Positions 34,334 through 45,200 of a DNA stretch of 64,000 bases are shown here, piece by piece. Location: positions 1,922,001-1,986,000 of the forward strand of contig ML133437.1 in the NCBI GenBank assembly GCA_003864495.1. Reading direction: 5' to 3'. Numbering within the stretch: position 1 is the stretch's first letter; every line of letters starts with the position of its first letter. Below the pieces are notes generated by a model. It was not told where the DNA came from and did not search any database. It worked only from the letters and a program-made list of their open reading frames with translations. The DNA is from Nemopilema nomurai. Its lineage: Eukaryota > Cnidaria > Scyphozoa > Rhizostomeae > Rhizostomatidae. The translations under genes and the position numbers were made by a program.

Positions 34334-35839
34334 TCCTCTGCTTAAACTTTTATCATTTCGGCAGTTGTTCGGCGGAGTGTGATAAACTTGGAAATCTTCA
34401 AGAAAGAGGCGCTTTATTTACGAGAAGAACAAGTTGAAATAACGGCAACGACAGAACTTGCTGACGCTATTATTTACCGCTGCTTTAACCCGGAATTTAA
34501 TAGTCTATTGACGTTGATAACTAGGACATATGATTTAATGATTTAAAACTAAGTAGAAACACTCACGCTCGTGTTTTAAATACTCCTTTGAGGATCATCA
34601 ACTCATCGAATGATCAACTGAAGTGGACTCGTTTTTCGTTTGTTTGTTGTGCCATTTTCTTTCCACCCATACCAACAGTTCCTTGTAATCTATCCCCAAA
34701 TAGAGTTTATCCGGCCATGCTCCTCCACAATACCATACACGGTGTCATGTATCGCGTGCAGTGTTGGCTTTCAGAACCCTTATTTGACACCTTTTATGAC
34801 ACTTCCAGTAAGTGCCCGCAGAAGAGAAACCAATTTCTTCAAAACAGATTGTTTAGTTTCCTATTAAAAGGACATTATTCAAGGAAATAGGTTGACAAGT
34901 TTCTTAAAACATGGTTAAGGAACCTTCAATGATTTCAAGTTAAATATCTTTACATGCATGCAAATTAGCTATCGTTTTTAAAAACAGGAGTATACTGCTA
35001 CACATCACAAACTCTGATTTAAGATTGTCAAAAGTGTAAGCTCACCAAATTTCTATGCTTCTGCAAAAATTTTAGGCATTTGCAAATGACCTTCCCCACA
35101 AATTTTTCAGCCATGATGAAGTATGTTATATATTTAGCATCCTCCTATAACAATGTTTCCTAAAATCAGGCCGAAATGTTTCTTATATAAGGAGACCATT
35201 TCTCGAAAATATCAGCCTGAAGTTTCTTATAAAGTGGTTTCTATTTTGCGTGCTCTTGTTGTAATTCTTGGGATGCGAGCGATATAGTTAGCTGGAAGAT
35301 AGGCATCAATTATATTTGTAGAGCTTTCGTGGCTTCAAAGTTCCTCTAAATGAATAAAAAAGAGTGAAAACCAAAAAATTAGTAGTAACGCTTGACTTGA
35401 GACAATTTTGCAGCAGACTACCAGCCCCATTTTAACAAAAAGAAATAGAACAACGAGGTGGCAGTGGGGCCAGGGTGTATGCCCCTCCCCCTGAAGAGAG
35501 GCACAATTAGAGATAAGGGGGCGTCGAAATTGCTTGCCCGTAATAGTTGCTGCCGTCATGGTGTCGTACCATAGTACCTTTTATTATCAAGGAAATATTT
35601 GCAGACATTCCTTGTGCCATTTCCGTGCTAGTTTTTGCATATCTATGGGACTTAAGTTTTAACATCGTAACACATCGTAATATTGGAGGGAGATTCGAGG
35701 CTTTATAGCGAAATTCCTTCATGAACCCTTCATAATTCTTTTCAAAAGCAGCATAAAAACTTAAAAATATTGCTGTTATTTTTTTCGAAGAAGCAAACTG
35801 CAGGTCTTGCGCGGTTTGTTGACCCTTTTCCAGGATATG

Positions 35840-35879
35840 ATTGGCGGAGTCGAAAGAAGTACCAGGCTATTTACCCAAT
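35840..35879. promoter_or_regulatory. Paired CCAAT boxes upstream of the F-box gene
   Basis: ATTGG at 35840-35844 (inverted) and CCAAT at 35875-35879, 80-115 bp upstream of the F-box start codon. Paired NF-Y-type sites are common in TATA-less promoters. Function is inferred from position only. Confidence 0.35.
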
Positions 35880-35957
35880 AGCAAACAAAGCTTGACCCTA
35901 GGGCGCCCTGAGCGGATTACAGGTTACATCGAGTAGTTGACTTCCTTCAATTCGGCC

Positions 35958-37679
35958 ATGATGGTGTGGGAGACACTTCCAGCTCCTGCTCTGGAGCGGA
36001 TATTCTCATTTCTGAGCCTGGAGGATATTCTAAGTCTAACCAAGGTTTTCCCGAGCTGGGAAGACCTCGCATGCAATTGGCCCAAGAGGGTAATTATTGA
36101 TGCCAGTGCGCCCTATAGAGGCTCATGGCTTGAACACAACAAGAAGGAAGTTGACACCAACTCGCCTTGTGGTGTCGAAGAGGGGCTGTCTCGTTTTGTT
36201 ACTGAACTTGCACAACATACAGACAGTGTAGTGTTTCTAGATCTGGATACAGGCAGGATATCCAGCAAGTCAGTCGAAGAACTATTGTCAAGCCAAAAAG
36301 GAATAAAGACCCTTCTGGCTAGGTACAAGTTTGAGCGGGAACCATACACTAAAAAACGAGACAAGCAAAGACATCAGAGGGCTCAAGCAGTTGGCAAAGC
36401 AATTCAGCAAGGAATCGTGCAGCATGAACCAACTCTAGAAAAGTTGAATCTTGCTGTTGAAGAATTCTTCATCAGTTTTAAAGATCTAGCAGTTGCTTTC
36501 AAAAATAAAGCTAGAATTTTTCCAAATTTAAAGTCGTTTGAGCTGCTGTCAACAACGGGTGGCTACTATGGTCAAGGATTAGAGGAGAATTATCAACTAG
36601 ATGAAAATGAGCTTAAGAGTGCAGCTGTTGTGTTTGAGAAAATGTTTGGACCACATTGCCAACTTGAGGAACTGAATTTTAGGCCTAGACTTGATCTGAG
36701 ACTACTGCATTGGGATTTTGCAGTGTTTTGGAATCCCCAAATTGCCAAACTACTTTCAGAATATTTCAAGAATGGTGCTTTTGCAAGGTTGAGAAAGATA
36801 AATATTGAGAGTTTAAATGAAGTGGGGGTATACTGGGAATTTTCTGAAGTGGAGGCCCAGATGATCATTGACAACTGCAAACACATTTCCCACATTGACT
36901 CCAATCAATATTTTCATATTGTGAATGAATACGCAGAGCCAAGTTTCAATGATGTGCCGATGATAAAACTTGTGCAGCATTATGGGAAGCAGCTTGTGCA
37001 TCTGAGCTTTGCATTTATGACGGACAATTTAGCTTTGTGCATTGCTGAAAATTGTCCAAGTCTAGAGCACCTCTCAATATTTGAGCCATATGACGTGGAA
37101 TTATCAGACCATGCACTGATGTCACTCACTTTCCTGAGGAAAGTGTACCACCTCAAGTTGATTTTTGGGATGACAAATCTCAGCATTCAAAAACTGGGAG
37201 AATTTTTGGACAGTGCTTTGTCTCACATCAGTGAGCTGTGTATTTGCTTCTTAGAAGAACAGGAGTCTTACAATGCAGCTATTTTAAAGAGTATTCAGTT
37301 GCATGGAAAGATGATCAAGAAACTTTATCTCAAATTACATTGTTTCAAGTCAGAAGAAAGTTACGAGACACTAATGCAAGGCCTTCTGGAAGTACTAAGT
37401 AGTTGTGGAAATCTTGAAGTGCTTGTTTTCCTTGTAGCCAGTCAAAGATCACTCAGTAATAAGACTTTGAGCCAGGAAACATTTGATTCATATTCTAGGA
37501 AAGTAACAGATGCACTCATCATGAAGAGAAACAAATTGGAGCTTCTTGTAATAACTGGTGGTAAATCAGGTTCTGATCAAATCTTAAGCAGTGATGACAA
37601 GGAGAAGTTGGTGAATGGAATGCCACTCTGCAGAGTAGAACTGGATGACCATTCATGGGATCGACATGATGTATTTTAG
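35958..37679 (+). CDS. Intronless F-box/LRR-like protein
   Basis: 573-aa protein from a single uninterrupted frame. The start is the first of two adjacent ATGs at 35958/35961; the sequence upstream in frame lacks an ATG. The N-terminus is an F-box (WETLPAPALERIFSFLSLED then ILSLTKVFPSWEDL, residues ~4-45), the SKP1-binding module of SCF ubiquitin ligases. The rest has irregular leucine-rich segments (LEELNFRP, LRKINIESL, LVHLSFAFM, LEHLSIFEP, LKKLYLKLH-like), consistent with a divergent LRR substrate-binding region. Lack of introns in an intron-rich neighbourhood suggests retro-origin or a lineage-specific expanded F-box family. Substrate unknown. A truncated copy follows about 0.7 kb downstream. 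Confidence 0.85.
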   Translation: MMVWETLPAPALERIFSFLSLEDILSLTKVFPSWEDLACNWPKRVIIDASAPYRGSWLEHNKKEVDTNSPCGVEEGLSRFVTELAQHTDSVVFLDLDTGRISSKSVEELLSSQKGIKTLLARYKFEREPYTKKRDKQRHQRAQAVGKAIQQGIVQHEPTLEKLNLAVEEFFISFKDLAVAFKNKARIFPNLKSFELLSTTGGYYGQGLEENYQLDENELKSAAVVFEKMFGPHCQLEELNFRPRLDLRLLHWDFAVFWNPQIAKLLSEYFKNGAFARLRKINIESLNEVGVYWEFSEVEAQMIIDNCKHISHIDSNQYFHIVNEYAEPSFNDVPMIKLVQHYGKQLVHLSFAFMTDNLALCIAENCPSLEHLSIFEPYDVELSDHALMSLTFLRKVYHLKLIFGMTNLSIQKLGEFLDSALSHISELCICFLEEQESYNAAILKSIQLHGKMIKKLYLKLHCFKSEESYETLMQGLLEVLSSCGNLEVLVFLVASQRSLSNKTLSQETFDSYSRKVTDALIMKRNKLELLVITGGKSGSDQILSSDDKEKLVNGMPLCRVELDDHSWDRHDVF

Positions 37680-38382
37680 AAGCTGCTGGAGAATAATTTA
37701 AAGTTTTTCTGGTGGAACTTTTACTCACACTTAGATATGTTTATTGTAGTTGTCAATAGTTTGGCTGTTGCTGAATTTGGCTTGCATCATCCATAAAATA
37801 CACAACGGTTAATGATATGTACTAATCTTGTAGCTGGTGTAGGTCACTCACAAACTTGAATATGCATTATTATTATAACTCAAATTTATTCAACAAGTAT
37901 GCTTAATATATGCCTGAATCAAATTAACCTCCACAAGCCATAGTCCCCTCTGTTAAATGTCTCAATGTGGTCACTCTGTTTTACTGTAGATTATCAGGAA
38001 CATGGAGCGAGTTAGAATTTAGGGAGGGCTCCAGTTGACAAATATTCAATTCTGACTGAGTCCATTTCTCTGTCTTGGTATGACACACTGGAGTAGAACA
38101 TACAGGATGGTAGTTTTGCCTTCTTAATATTTGGCAAATTTTTTATTGAAACCTGAGAAATTAGGTCCAGCCAGACTACTCTTTAAATTTAAAAGAAAGG
38201 GATTGGATAACACATCATTTCAGCGTTCTGACTAAGGCAACTACCTCTGGCAAAAGGCCATTTCAAACACGTTGAGCAAACAGTTTGTGGAGCAGAAAAG
38301 AGCAATAACCATTTAATTATGCTGTGCAATTTCCGTAGAAGGAGCAAGGGTAAATATTTGCACTCCACCACAGATTACGTCA
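37680..38382. other. Intergenic between F-box gene and its partial copy
   Basis: About 700 bp, AT-rich. Likely 3' UTR of the F-box gene and the breakpoint region of the duplication. No gene seen. Confidence 0.5.
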
Positions 38383-38832
38383 CTGTTTCTGAACCTGAAG
38401 GATATTCTAAGTCTAACCAAGGTTTTCCCAAGCTGGTAAGAACTCGCATGCAATTTGCCCAAGAGGGTAATTATTGATGACAGTGCGCCCTATAGAGGCT
38501 CATGTCTTGAACATAACAAGAAGGAAGTTGACACAGGTCAAGAAGATTTATTTGGACATTGCTTCTGCCAGAGTCTTGAAATGCTTGTTTTTCTTTCGGA
38601 CCCATCATACACCAGTAGGGCAATAGGCCAGAAAACATTTGATTCATATTCCAGGGAAGTAACATATGCACTTATTTCGAAAGGTGCCAAGCTGAAACTC
38701 TTTGATACAAGTGATAACCAAAGTTTTGATCATCTCCTAAACAAGGATGCCATCGAGAAACTGGCAAATGAAATGCCACTTTGCAGGATAGAACTTGATG
38801 ACAATTCATGGGACAGACACAATGTATTTTAA
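38383..38832 (+). pseudogene. Internally deleted copy of the F-box gene
   Basis: Positions 38390-38530 copy the F-box end and following ~35 codons of the upstream gene (KRVIIDDSAPYRGS, EHNKKEVDT). The sequence then jumps to the last ~105 codons (FDSYSREVTYALISK, ELDDNSWDRHNVF). About 1.2 kb of the parent's middle is missing. The front has an in-frame stop where the parent reads GLY-less SWED (AGCTGGTAAG), and the parent's start region is absent. A 125-codon frame from 38455 remains open, but without an F-box or LRR region it is most likely a dead tandem duplicate. Confidence 0.85.
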
Positions 38833-39157
38833 GAGTTGTCAGCCTAAGAAGATTTAGATTTTCATAGCCGGAGCATTTCTGAGATTGAAAGATTTTTATT
38901 CCGATTTTCTATTGGCTGTTTGCTACTAGTTCATGTTTAATTGGCTGTCTTTAGCCCAAGACAATGGAAGGGAAAGCAGAAATGCTTCCTGTTTTAGCTT
39001 TTTCAAAAGTGTTTCAGTTTCTAAGCTTTGTGTAAACTCAAAGCTAAGACGCTCACAGGTCTAGGCCTGACCACAAAGATTATTGTATGAAATGGTGTGC
39101 AGCGGTGAAAAGGTGACCTTGTCCTCATTCTTCGCATTATCATCAGAGTAACTGATT

Positions 39158-39271
39158 ATACCGAATGGCAGTGCAAATCTGAATACTGTCTTTGTTGGTG
39201 CTCCACAGGGCTCTATTCAGGGTCCTGTCCTCTTTCTGGAATTTATCAATGATCTTTTTGATACAGTATGG
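39158..39271 (+). mobile_element. LINE reverse-transcriptase fragment
   Basis: Thirty-eight codons in one frame contain VFVGAPQGSIQGPVLFLEF followed by INDLFD. This matches the conserved G-x-PQGS-x-LGP-x-LFL-x-F-IND-L block of non-LTR reverse transcriptases. No flanking RT or endonuclease sequence is readable, so this is a short decayed relic. Confidence 0.75.
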
Positions 39272-39537
39272 ATTCTTATAATTAAAAACGCCAGACTGGT
39301 GTGGCATACCCTGAAATTTCGTTGGGGTAACCTTGCTGCACAGGTATGCGCCAATCTAGTCACTGGAAATGCCCTTTTGAATTTTGTCACCCCATCGCCC
39401 TTTCTTTAATAGCCTATTATACGTTGCTTTGTTCTAGCTAGTCGCTATGTGCATGTGTGTTACTACTGTATATAAACAGGGCATTCCTGTAGGTGGTTAG
39501 CTTAAGTTGGAGTTTGAGTTGTATTTTGAAGTGAGAG

Positions 39538-40083
39538 TTAAGAGTTTGGGGTCAGATTTGGAGAATATACATTTGTTTCTTGTGAAGATATGATTCCATT
39601 TTGTGTGAAGCTACTTAAACCATCGGAATTCTTATCGGATTCGCTGCACCGTCGTATCGGATTGGTTTCATACCAGGTAGGGCTCCTGTTTACACGACAG
39701 TAGTTACTCCGCACTACGGGGTGGAGTCTTTCTGTTTCGGGGCCTCTGCCTTTGTATTTGAATAATGCCATGTGAGCCATGATCTTTCGCGTTTCACATA
39801 ATACCTTTATTCTATTCTCGTATTCAATCCTTTCCTCCTTAGTTTTAGGTTTGTTGTTGACAAGGAGAGTATTGTTTCCAGACCTCATTTTCTTAGAGTT
39901 AATAATATCTTGAAAAGCATCCATAGGGTGGCTACTTATCTGAAAAATGTGTGCAAGACCAATTGTAAAGAAAATTTTCACTGTATCAGCATCCATATTG
40001 TTTGCTTTAATAATCAATGTGTTGAAAAACGTGCTAAACGCGGAGTCGAGGCCACAAGGATTCTGACTGAGGTTGCGGAGCAA
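39538..40083 (-). other. Unrecognised 181-codon open frame, partly repeat-derived
   Basis: An open minus-strand frame (MLRNLSQNPCGLDS...) with a plausible charged centre (KTKEERIEYENRIKVLC). Its C-terminal third (CRVNRSPTWYETNPIRR) is formed by a copy of the MITE-like repeat seen again at ~40095-40270. I do not recognise a domain. It may be a relic of a mobile element's coding region or chance. Confidence 0.25.
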
Positions 40084-40089
40084 GTTGAC

Positions 40090-40275
40090 ACGAGCGTTTA
40101 CACGAGCACTTTGCCCAGTCCGATACGTATCGGGTTGGTTTCACACCACTTTCGCAGCGCAAAAGCGGAGCGAACGCATACCGGATTTGGGCTTCATCGT
40201 GTAAACGGAAGGCCTATTTGGTATGACAAGAATCTGACTCAAGTGAATCCGGTGTCGTGTAAACGCAGCCTGAGA
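40090..40275. mobile_element. MITE-like foldback repeat
   Basis: GCGTTTACACGA near 40096 is mirrored by TCGTGTAAACGCAGCC ending near 40270, with a further TCGTGTAAACG near 40196, so the ends are inverted repeats. A diverged related copy (GTTTACACGAC, TATCGGATTGGTTTCATACC) lies at about 39640-39705 in the same orientation. No transposase is visible. Confidence 0.45.
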
Positions 40276-42212
40276 ACTGGGCGACTTCTCTTTGCAATCT
40301 TTAGGGCGTAAGATTAGATACTTTGCAAGAACTCAGCCAGAAAGACTTACTTTAACTTTGCTTTAACATTAAACTCGAGTGCCGCAAAATTTCACAAGTT
40401 TAATTCCAGGCAGAGATGGCTTTCTACCTCGACAATGATTTATGACATAATTGCATTCTCGATCTCTCTCCTGAAGTTTCGTTGTTTGAGTTGGTATTTT
40501 TTGACATTTTAGCTTAGCACTTTGCTTGTCCACTTTTGGCACGAGTCGGTCATGACCTATTATTTTACATATAGTGAGTCTGGGTAGAACAATGCTTGAC
40601 ACTGTGCAAGGAGCAAGTATGGCCATTTCTGCGCTCGTATTAAAGTAATCGTCTCTTCCAAGGAGAAATGAGCATAGGCCTAGACGAAGTTTCGGTGGAA
40701 TTGATCCGTCGCACATTGCTTCTGTTCAACCTTGTGTAGGATGATTTCAAGGATGGAGTTAAAAGTTTCTTTTCATACCCTAAATGTCTCAAGAAGCGGT
40801 CGCCAAGCATTCCATAACAGTGCCCACCATGCGTTATTTTTCTGCAGCGTTTTTTGCATGATCGGAGGACTACCCTTTTTGGGTTGTGTTTGGCAAGGGC
40901 GAGTGTGGCTGTGAAGCAATAAGCGGTAATCATCGATTGATATTTCAGTAATAATACAAAACTGCTAGTATCCTTGACTGCAATCATGAAATTTCGTGAC
41001 AAAAGATAGGCCCACCAAAAACAGACACTTTCGCTTTGATGTCTCTTTGGTCGCTGCCGAGATGCGACGCAGGATACATCTGAAATTTCCTACGTGAAAT
41101 ACTTGATGTTGCTGCAAGATCGCGTTACAGTCGCATCGAATTGTATCCGGTTCGGCGCTTGAAAAGAGCAACGTTTAACTTGGGCATTAACTTTCCATGT
41201 CAATTGCAATTATATACAATCAACAAAACTGTCTAGGCAAAGTATCAGTCCTATTTGAGGACAGTTATATTTTCAGCATTTTATTCCAGGACAGGGTCAA
41301 AGAAATTGAAACATCACCGCCATTTTTTCCCCAAGATAGACGTGCGCACACAAACACACACACACATTTGTGGTTCTGTTCAAGTTAAAGTTCCTGCTTG
41401 GACATTTAATGTTTGAATATGCATTCAGATTTTCTTTAAAACGGCATGCACAGACGCTAATTATTTCTGCCGCAACTGCAAGCCATAGATTGTTATTTCT
41501 GAGTTGGGACTAAACAGCACGCTTCAAAAGGACACCTTTGAAAAGCACATTGAAAACAACAATATTTCCAATACTGTCAAGAGAAGGTGTTTGGCCCGCA
41601 CTGTTCATTTCCGATTCATTCAACATTTCGTCAATTATGCATGAAATGATCATACGAGAAGAAATGGCCCAACACCTTTGAAGTCAAATGCACGCTCCAC
41701 TCTTGATACCAGCTTCATTAATAAATCACTTCGAGTGGATATCCAGATGCACGTACGATATAACGAGATCATTAACTGGTCGCACTGCATCGACGCCAAA
41801 TGAACGTAAAAAATTCATAGCGTAGCATTGATGTCCTTGAATTCGAGCAGTGAATGATTAATTAATATCTATTGATCAAAGTTTCATGTCTGTTGATCAA
41901 TTGCAGGTAGACTGAACATATATATCCTCACGTTCGTCTTGGAGAATCAGTCTGCTGCTTTCAAAGTGAAGAGGCGTTCGGGTATCTTCAATCAGGTCGA
42001 CGATCCGCAAGCACTTGCTCAGCTCTGGTTGGGAGTTGAACCTTCAAGCGATTCCAAAGGCAACTATTCTCTTTACAAGAGTGTGCCTTGACCTGTATTC
42101 TTTCATTTTGAAAGAAAATTAAACCTCAAGTCCGAGCCGACTTCAGCCATACCTTCGACAAGAAGAGTGTTACGCCACAGCTCACAGGCCAGTCAACGCG
42201 TTTGCAACAGCC
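40276..42212. other. Intergenic upstream of GCLC copy 1
   Basis: About 1.9 kb. Several short open frames on both strands, none with recognisable motifs. A (CA)n tract lies at ~41348-41367. The last ~200 bp should be promoter and 5' UTR of the first GCLC gene. I saw no clear antioxidant-response (TGAnnnnGC) element that I would defend. Confidence 0.4.
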
Positions 42213-45200
42213 ATGGGTCTTCTCACATTCAGCGGAGAGAATCTACCATTTTCTGAAATCAAGAAGTATGCTGATCATATCAAAAAGCACGGCATCATCC
42301 AATTCATCAACACTTACAATCGAGTAAAGAACAGGAAATACGACACCCTCAAGTGGGGAGACGAGGTAAGTTTTACTCCTTTGCCCAAATGCCCTAGAAA
42401 TAATGCCATGTAATCACAAATCACATTTCAGAACACCGTAAATCATAATGTCGACCATTGCAACACGGTCATCACAATATTTTGTCATGGTTAAAGTGCT
42501 GCCCACCCCGAAATCCTGATAGGAGGGAGTTGCCTTCGCGTTTTCAGAAGTCTGCCTGCAGCGAGCGGGTCAGTTTCTATACAGAATTCTGACACCAGTT
42601 CCAACGAAAATAGGACCCCGTAAATCGAGGCTTCGTATTCTTTGAGCATGATAGCTTGAAAGCGAGGCTGAGGCCTAAATTTTGTGTGACGAAGCAACAG
42701 CAAAGCTTGCCACTGATCTCGTATTGGGGAACTGCCCTTTTTTACTAATGACGTAGAAGCATGCTTAACAAAAGGCTAAAGTTTAAATAAAATAGTCAAA
42801 TAAACATGTTTGCTTATAAAAGCGTTCCAATTTCATAAGTTTCAAGAGTAGGATGATGGGGATGATAATCTTCTTACTCTTTCAGTATTCTTTTTCAGTA
42901 TCTATTCAAATGTGTTCTTTGCAAGATTAAGCCACGTAAATTCATATCTAGATTGTATTGCTTGAGACTCGCTAGTACTGTGGGCTTCGTTTATAAGCTT
43001 TCAAGCTAGTTTTTTGCCTAGGAAATTGTAGCATTCAAATGTGGATTTTCGAGGATTCACAGTTGTAGGATATGGCTTCTTTTGTGGCCGAGAAAATATC
43101 TTTAAAGGAATTCCTTTTTACCAACTTTCTATTCTTTTATCTAACATCAAAAACAATATTCTTCTGTCTTAAGAACTTTAATTTCTTTAATGTTCTGCAT
43201 TTGAATGGTTGCGGACAACCTTGTCTCTAGTCTTAGCATCAGATGATGAAAGTTGTATGTTCACATATTACAGAATCTTCGCCTGTCCAACGAAGAACCA
43301 ATATTTTAAAATTTCTAAAACCTATACCAGTCTTAAGCATTTAATGGATGTTTGCTATCGACTGCTCCGTTTTATGGCCTAGCAGATCACGTCGTAGATC
43401 TTGTACGATCGTAAGCAAATCCTCTTGACAGCAAATAGCCAATGTGCCTGTTTTGCGTTCCTACAACTCTGAGTATACTGTTCTCAATGAGTTGGTAGAT
43501 ACTGAAGTTTTTCTCGTTGGTCCCTGTGTTCCATTGTTGCTTTTCCCGCTTGCTCTGTTTCAAATGGGCAAGCAGCATCTATTCAGTCTCTCTCAATCCC
43601 CAAAACACAATAGGCTGACAGAAGCACAAACAACGAAACAGGTCATCAGATTCTATCGTGGCACATCTATGGCACACACCTTCAGCCTTGAACAAAATGA
43701 ACAAGCAGCGTCCTTTCATCAACAATTACGCGTGCATGAATGATATTTTCTTGATTTTAAATCAAATACGCGTTTGTTTTCTTTAGAGGTTTTCTACAAT
43801 TTCATCTGACCTTCTTAATTTTCTCAATTTTTGTCAAACGGCACGATTTTTAAGAATTATCCAGCCATGGATATCAAATCGGATAATTTTGTACCCTAGC
43901 AAATATTTTTCATTTCATAATGTACAATTCTCTTCAAGTGAATAGACAATCGGTCATTGTTTTAAAAATTATTTTGAGCACTATCCAGACTTAACCAGTT
44001 CCATTATTAACTAAGAAGGGACTATTTTGAAATCTATGATACCTACCTGCTTTATTAGACATTTTTCTGCAAGGAAACAAGGTTAACCTGTACAATCTAC
44101 ATCGAAGTTCATACTGAAAGACAATCCACTTGCCTCCAGAAGCAACTAAGTGAGAGAATTTGTACCTCGAGTGCATCTCAAACGCATGCAGCTCATTTCA
44201 CTATTGAATGGCATGAAAAAGGGGGAAGAATAAATTTCCAAAATGATGGCCCGTTTGTAAAAATCGATGAATCCCAGATAAATTACTAATAACTGTTCGG
44301 TTTGTTAAAATTGGTAGTGATTCCATCTTTTGCCTAAAAAACCGATAACGTTAACGAAGAAGCGTGGTTATTTATTACGTTAAAGATTTCTCACTATCCA
44401 CAATGGCGAATTACTATATTCCATTTGCAGAGTTCATTCTGCAGGGCAAGCAAAGCTCTACGGGTACCAGTTACCTCTCAATGTCCATTCACGCTGTCGT
44501 GCATTTGTGCATACAACTGTAAATGCAGCCACATGACTGTTTATAACCGACGTCTTTGCCATGTTTTCTATCTTGCAAATAGTACCGAGGATTTGACAGT
44601 TTTTGTCAGGTGACATAAATTTAACCAATGAACGTGAATCACGCCACCTGGGACAGCGTCCTAGATTTGTCCGTGCAGCTCATCGTGTTTGTGGTTACCA
44701 AATATTCCCATTAGGCTTGTTGTCATTAAGCTAAAATGCTCATTAGCGAAACATCCTCATTTTGGCTCTTTAATTATGTCTTGGTCAAATTTTGTGTTAT
44801 GATTAGCCCTATTTATTTTCATAAAAAACAACATCAAAGCATTTCACCATTTTAGACTGAGACTCAAAGTAAAAATTAGAATGGATCGCATTCCTTACAT
44901 TCCCTTATAGTTAAGGCAATACATAACGCGTTTTACCGTTAACCGTTCTTATGATGGAAGATAGCTTTCGTGAGAAATCCTACCCCTACATTTTAGAAAG
45001 CAGTCTTCATTAAATGCTTGAAAGACTACCTAATAATCTGCTAGCAATACCTTGATTCAGCGCAAATTTGGACTAATTTCTTTCTGTCCATCCCTCTTCT
45101 AGGTGGAGTATCAGATGCTTGCACTTGATCATGAAAACAAAACTGTTAAACTAGTTTTGAAATCATCTGAAATTCTGCCAATTCTGCAAAAAGAGGAAAA

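Noticed and set aside
34588..34890. 100-codon plus-strand frame upstream of the F-box gene
   Set aside because: Two overlapping frames of similar length, no motif and no splice partners; not supportable as a gene.
43444..43743. 99-codon frame inside the first intron of GCLC copy 1
   Set aside because: No motif, no paralogue at the same place in copy 2, overlapping frames on the other strand; chance is sufficient.
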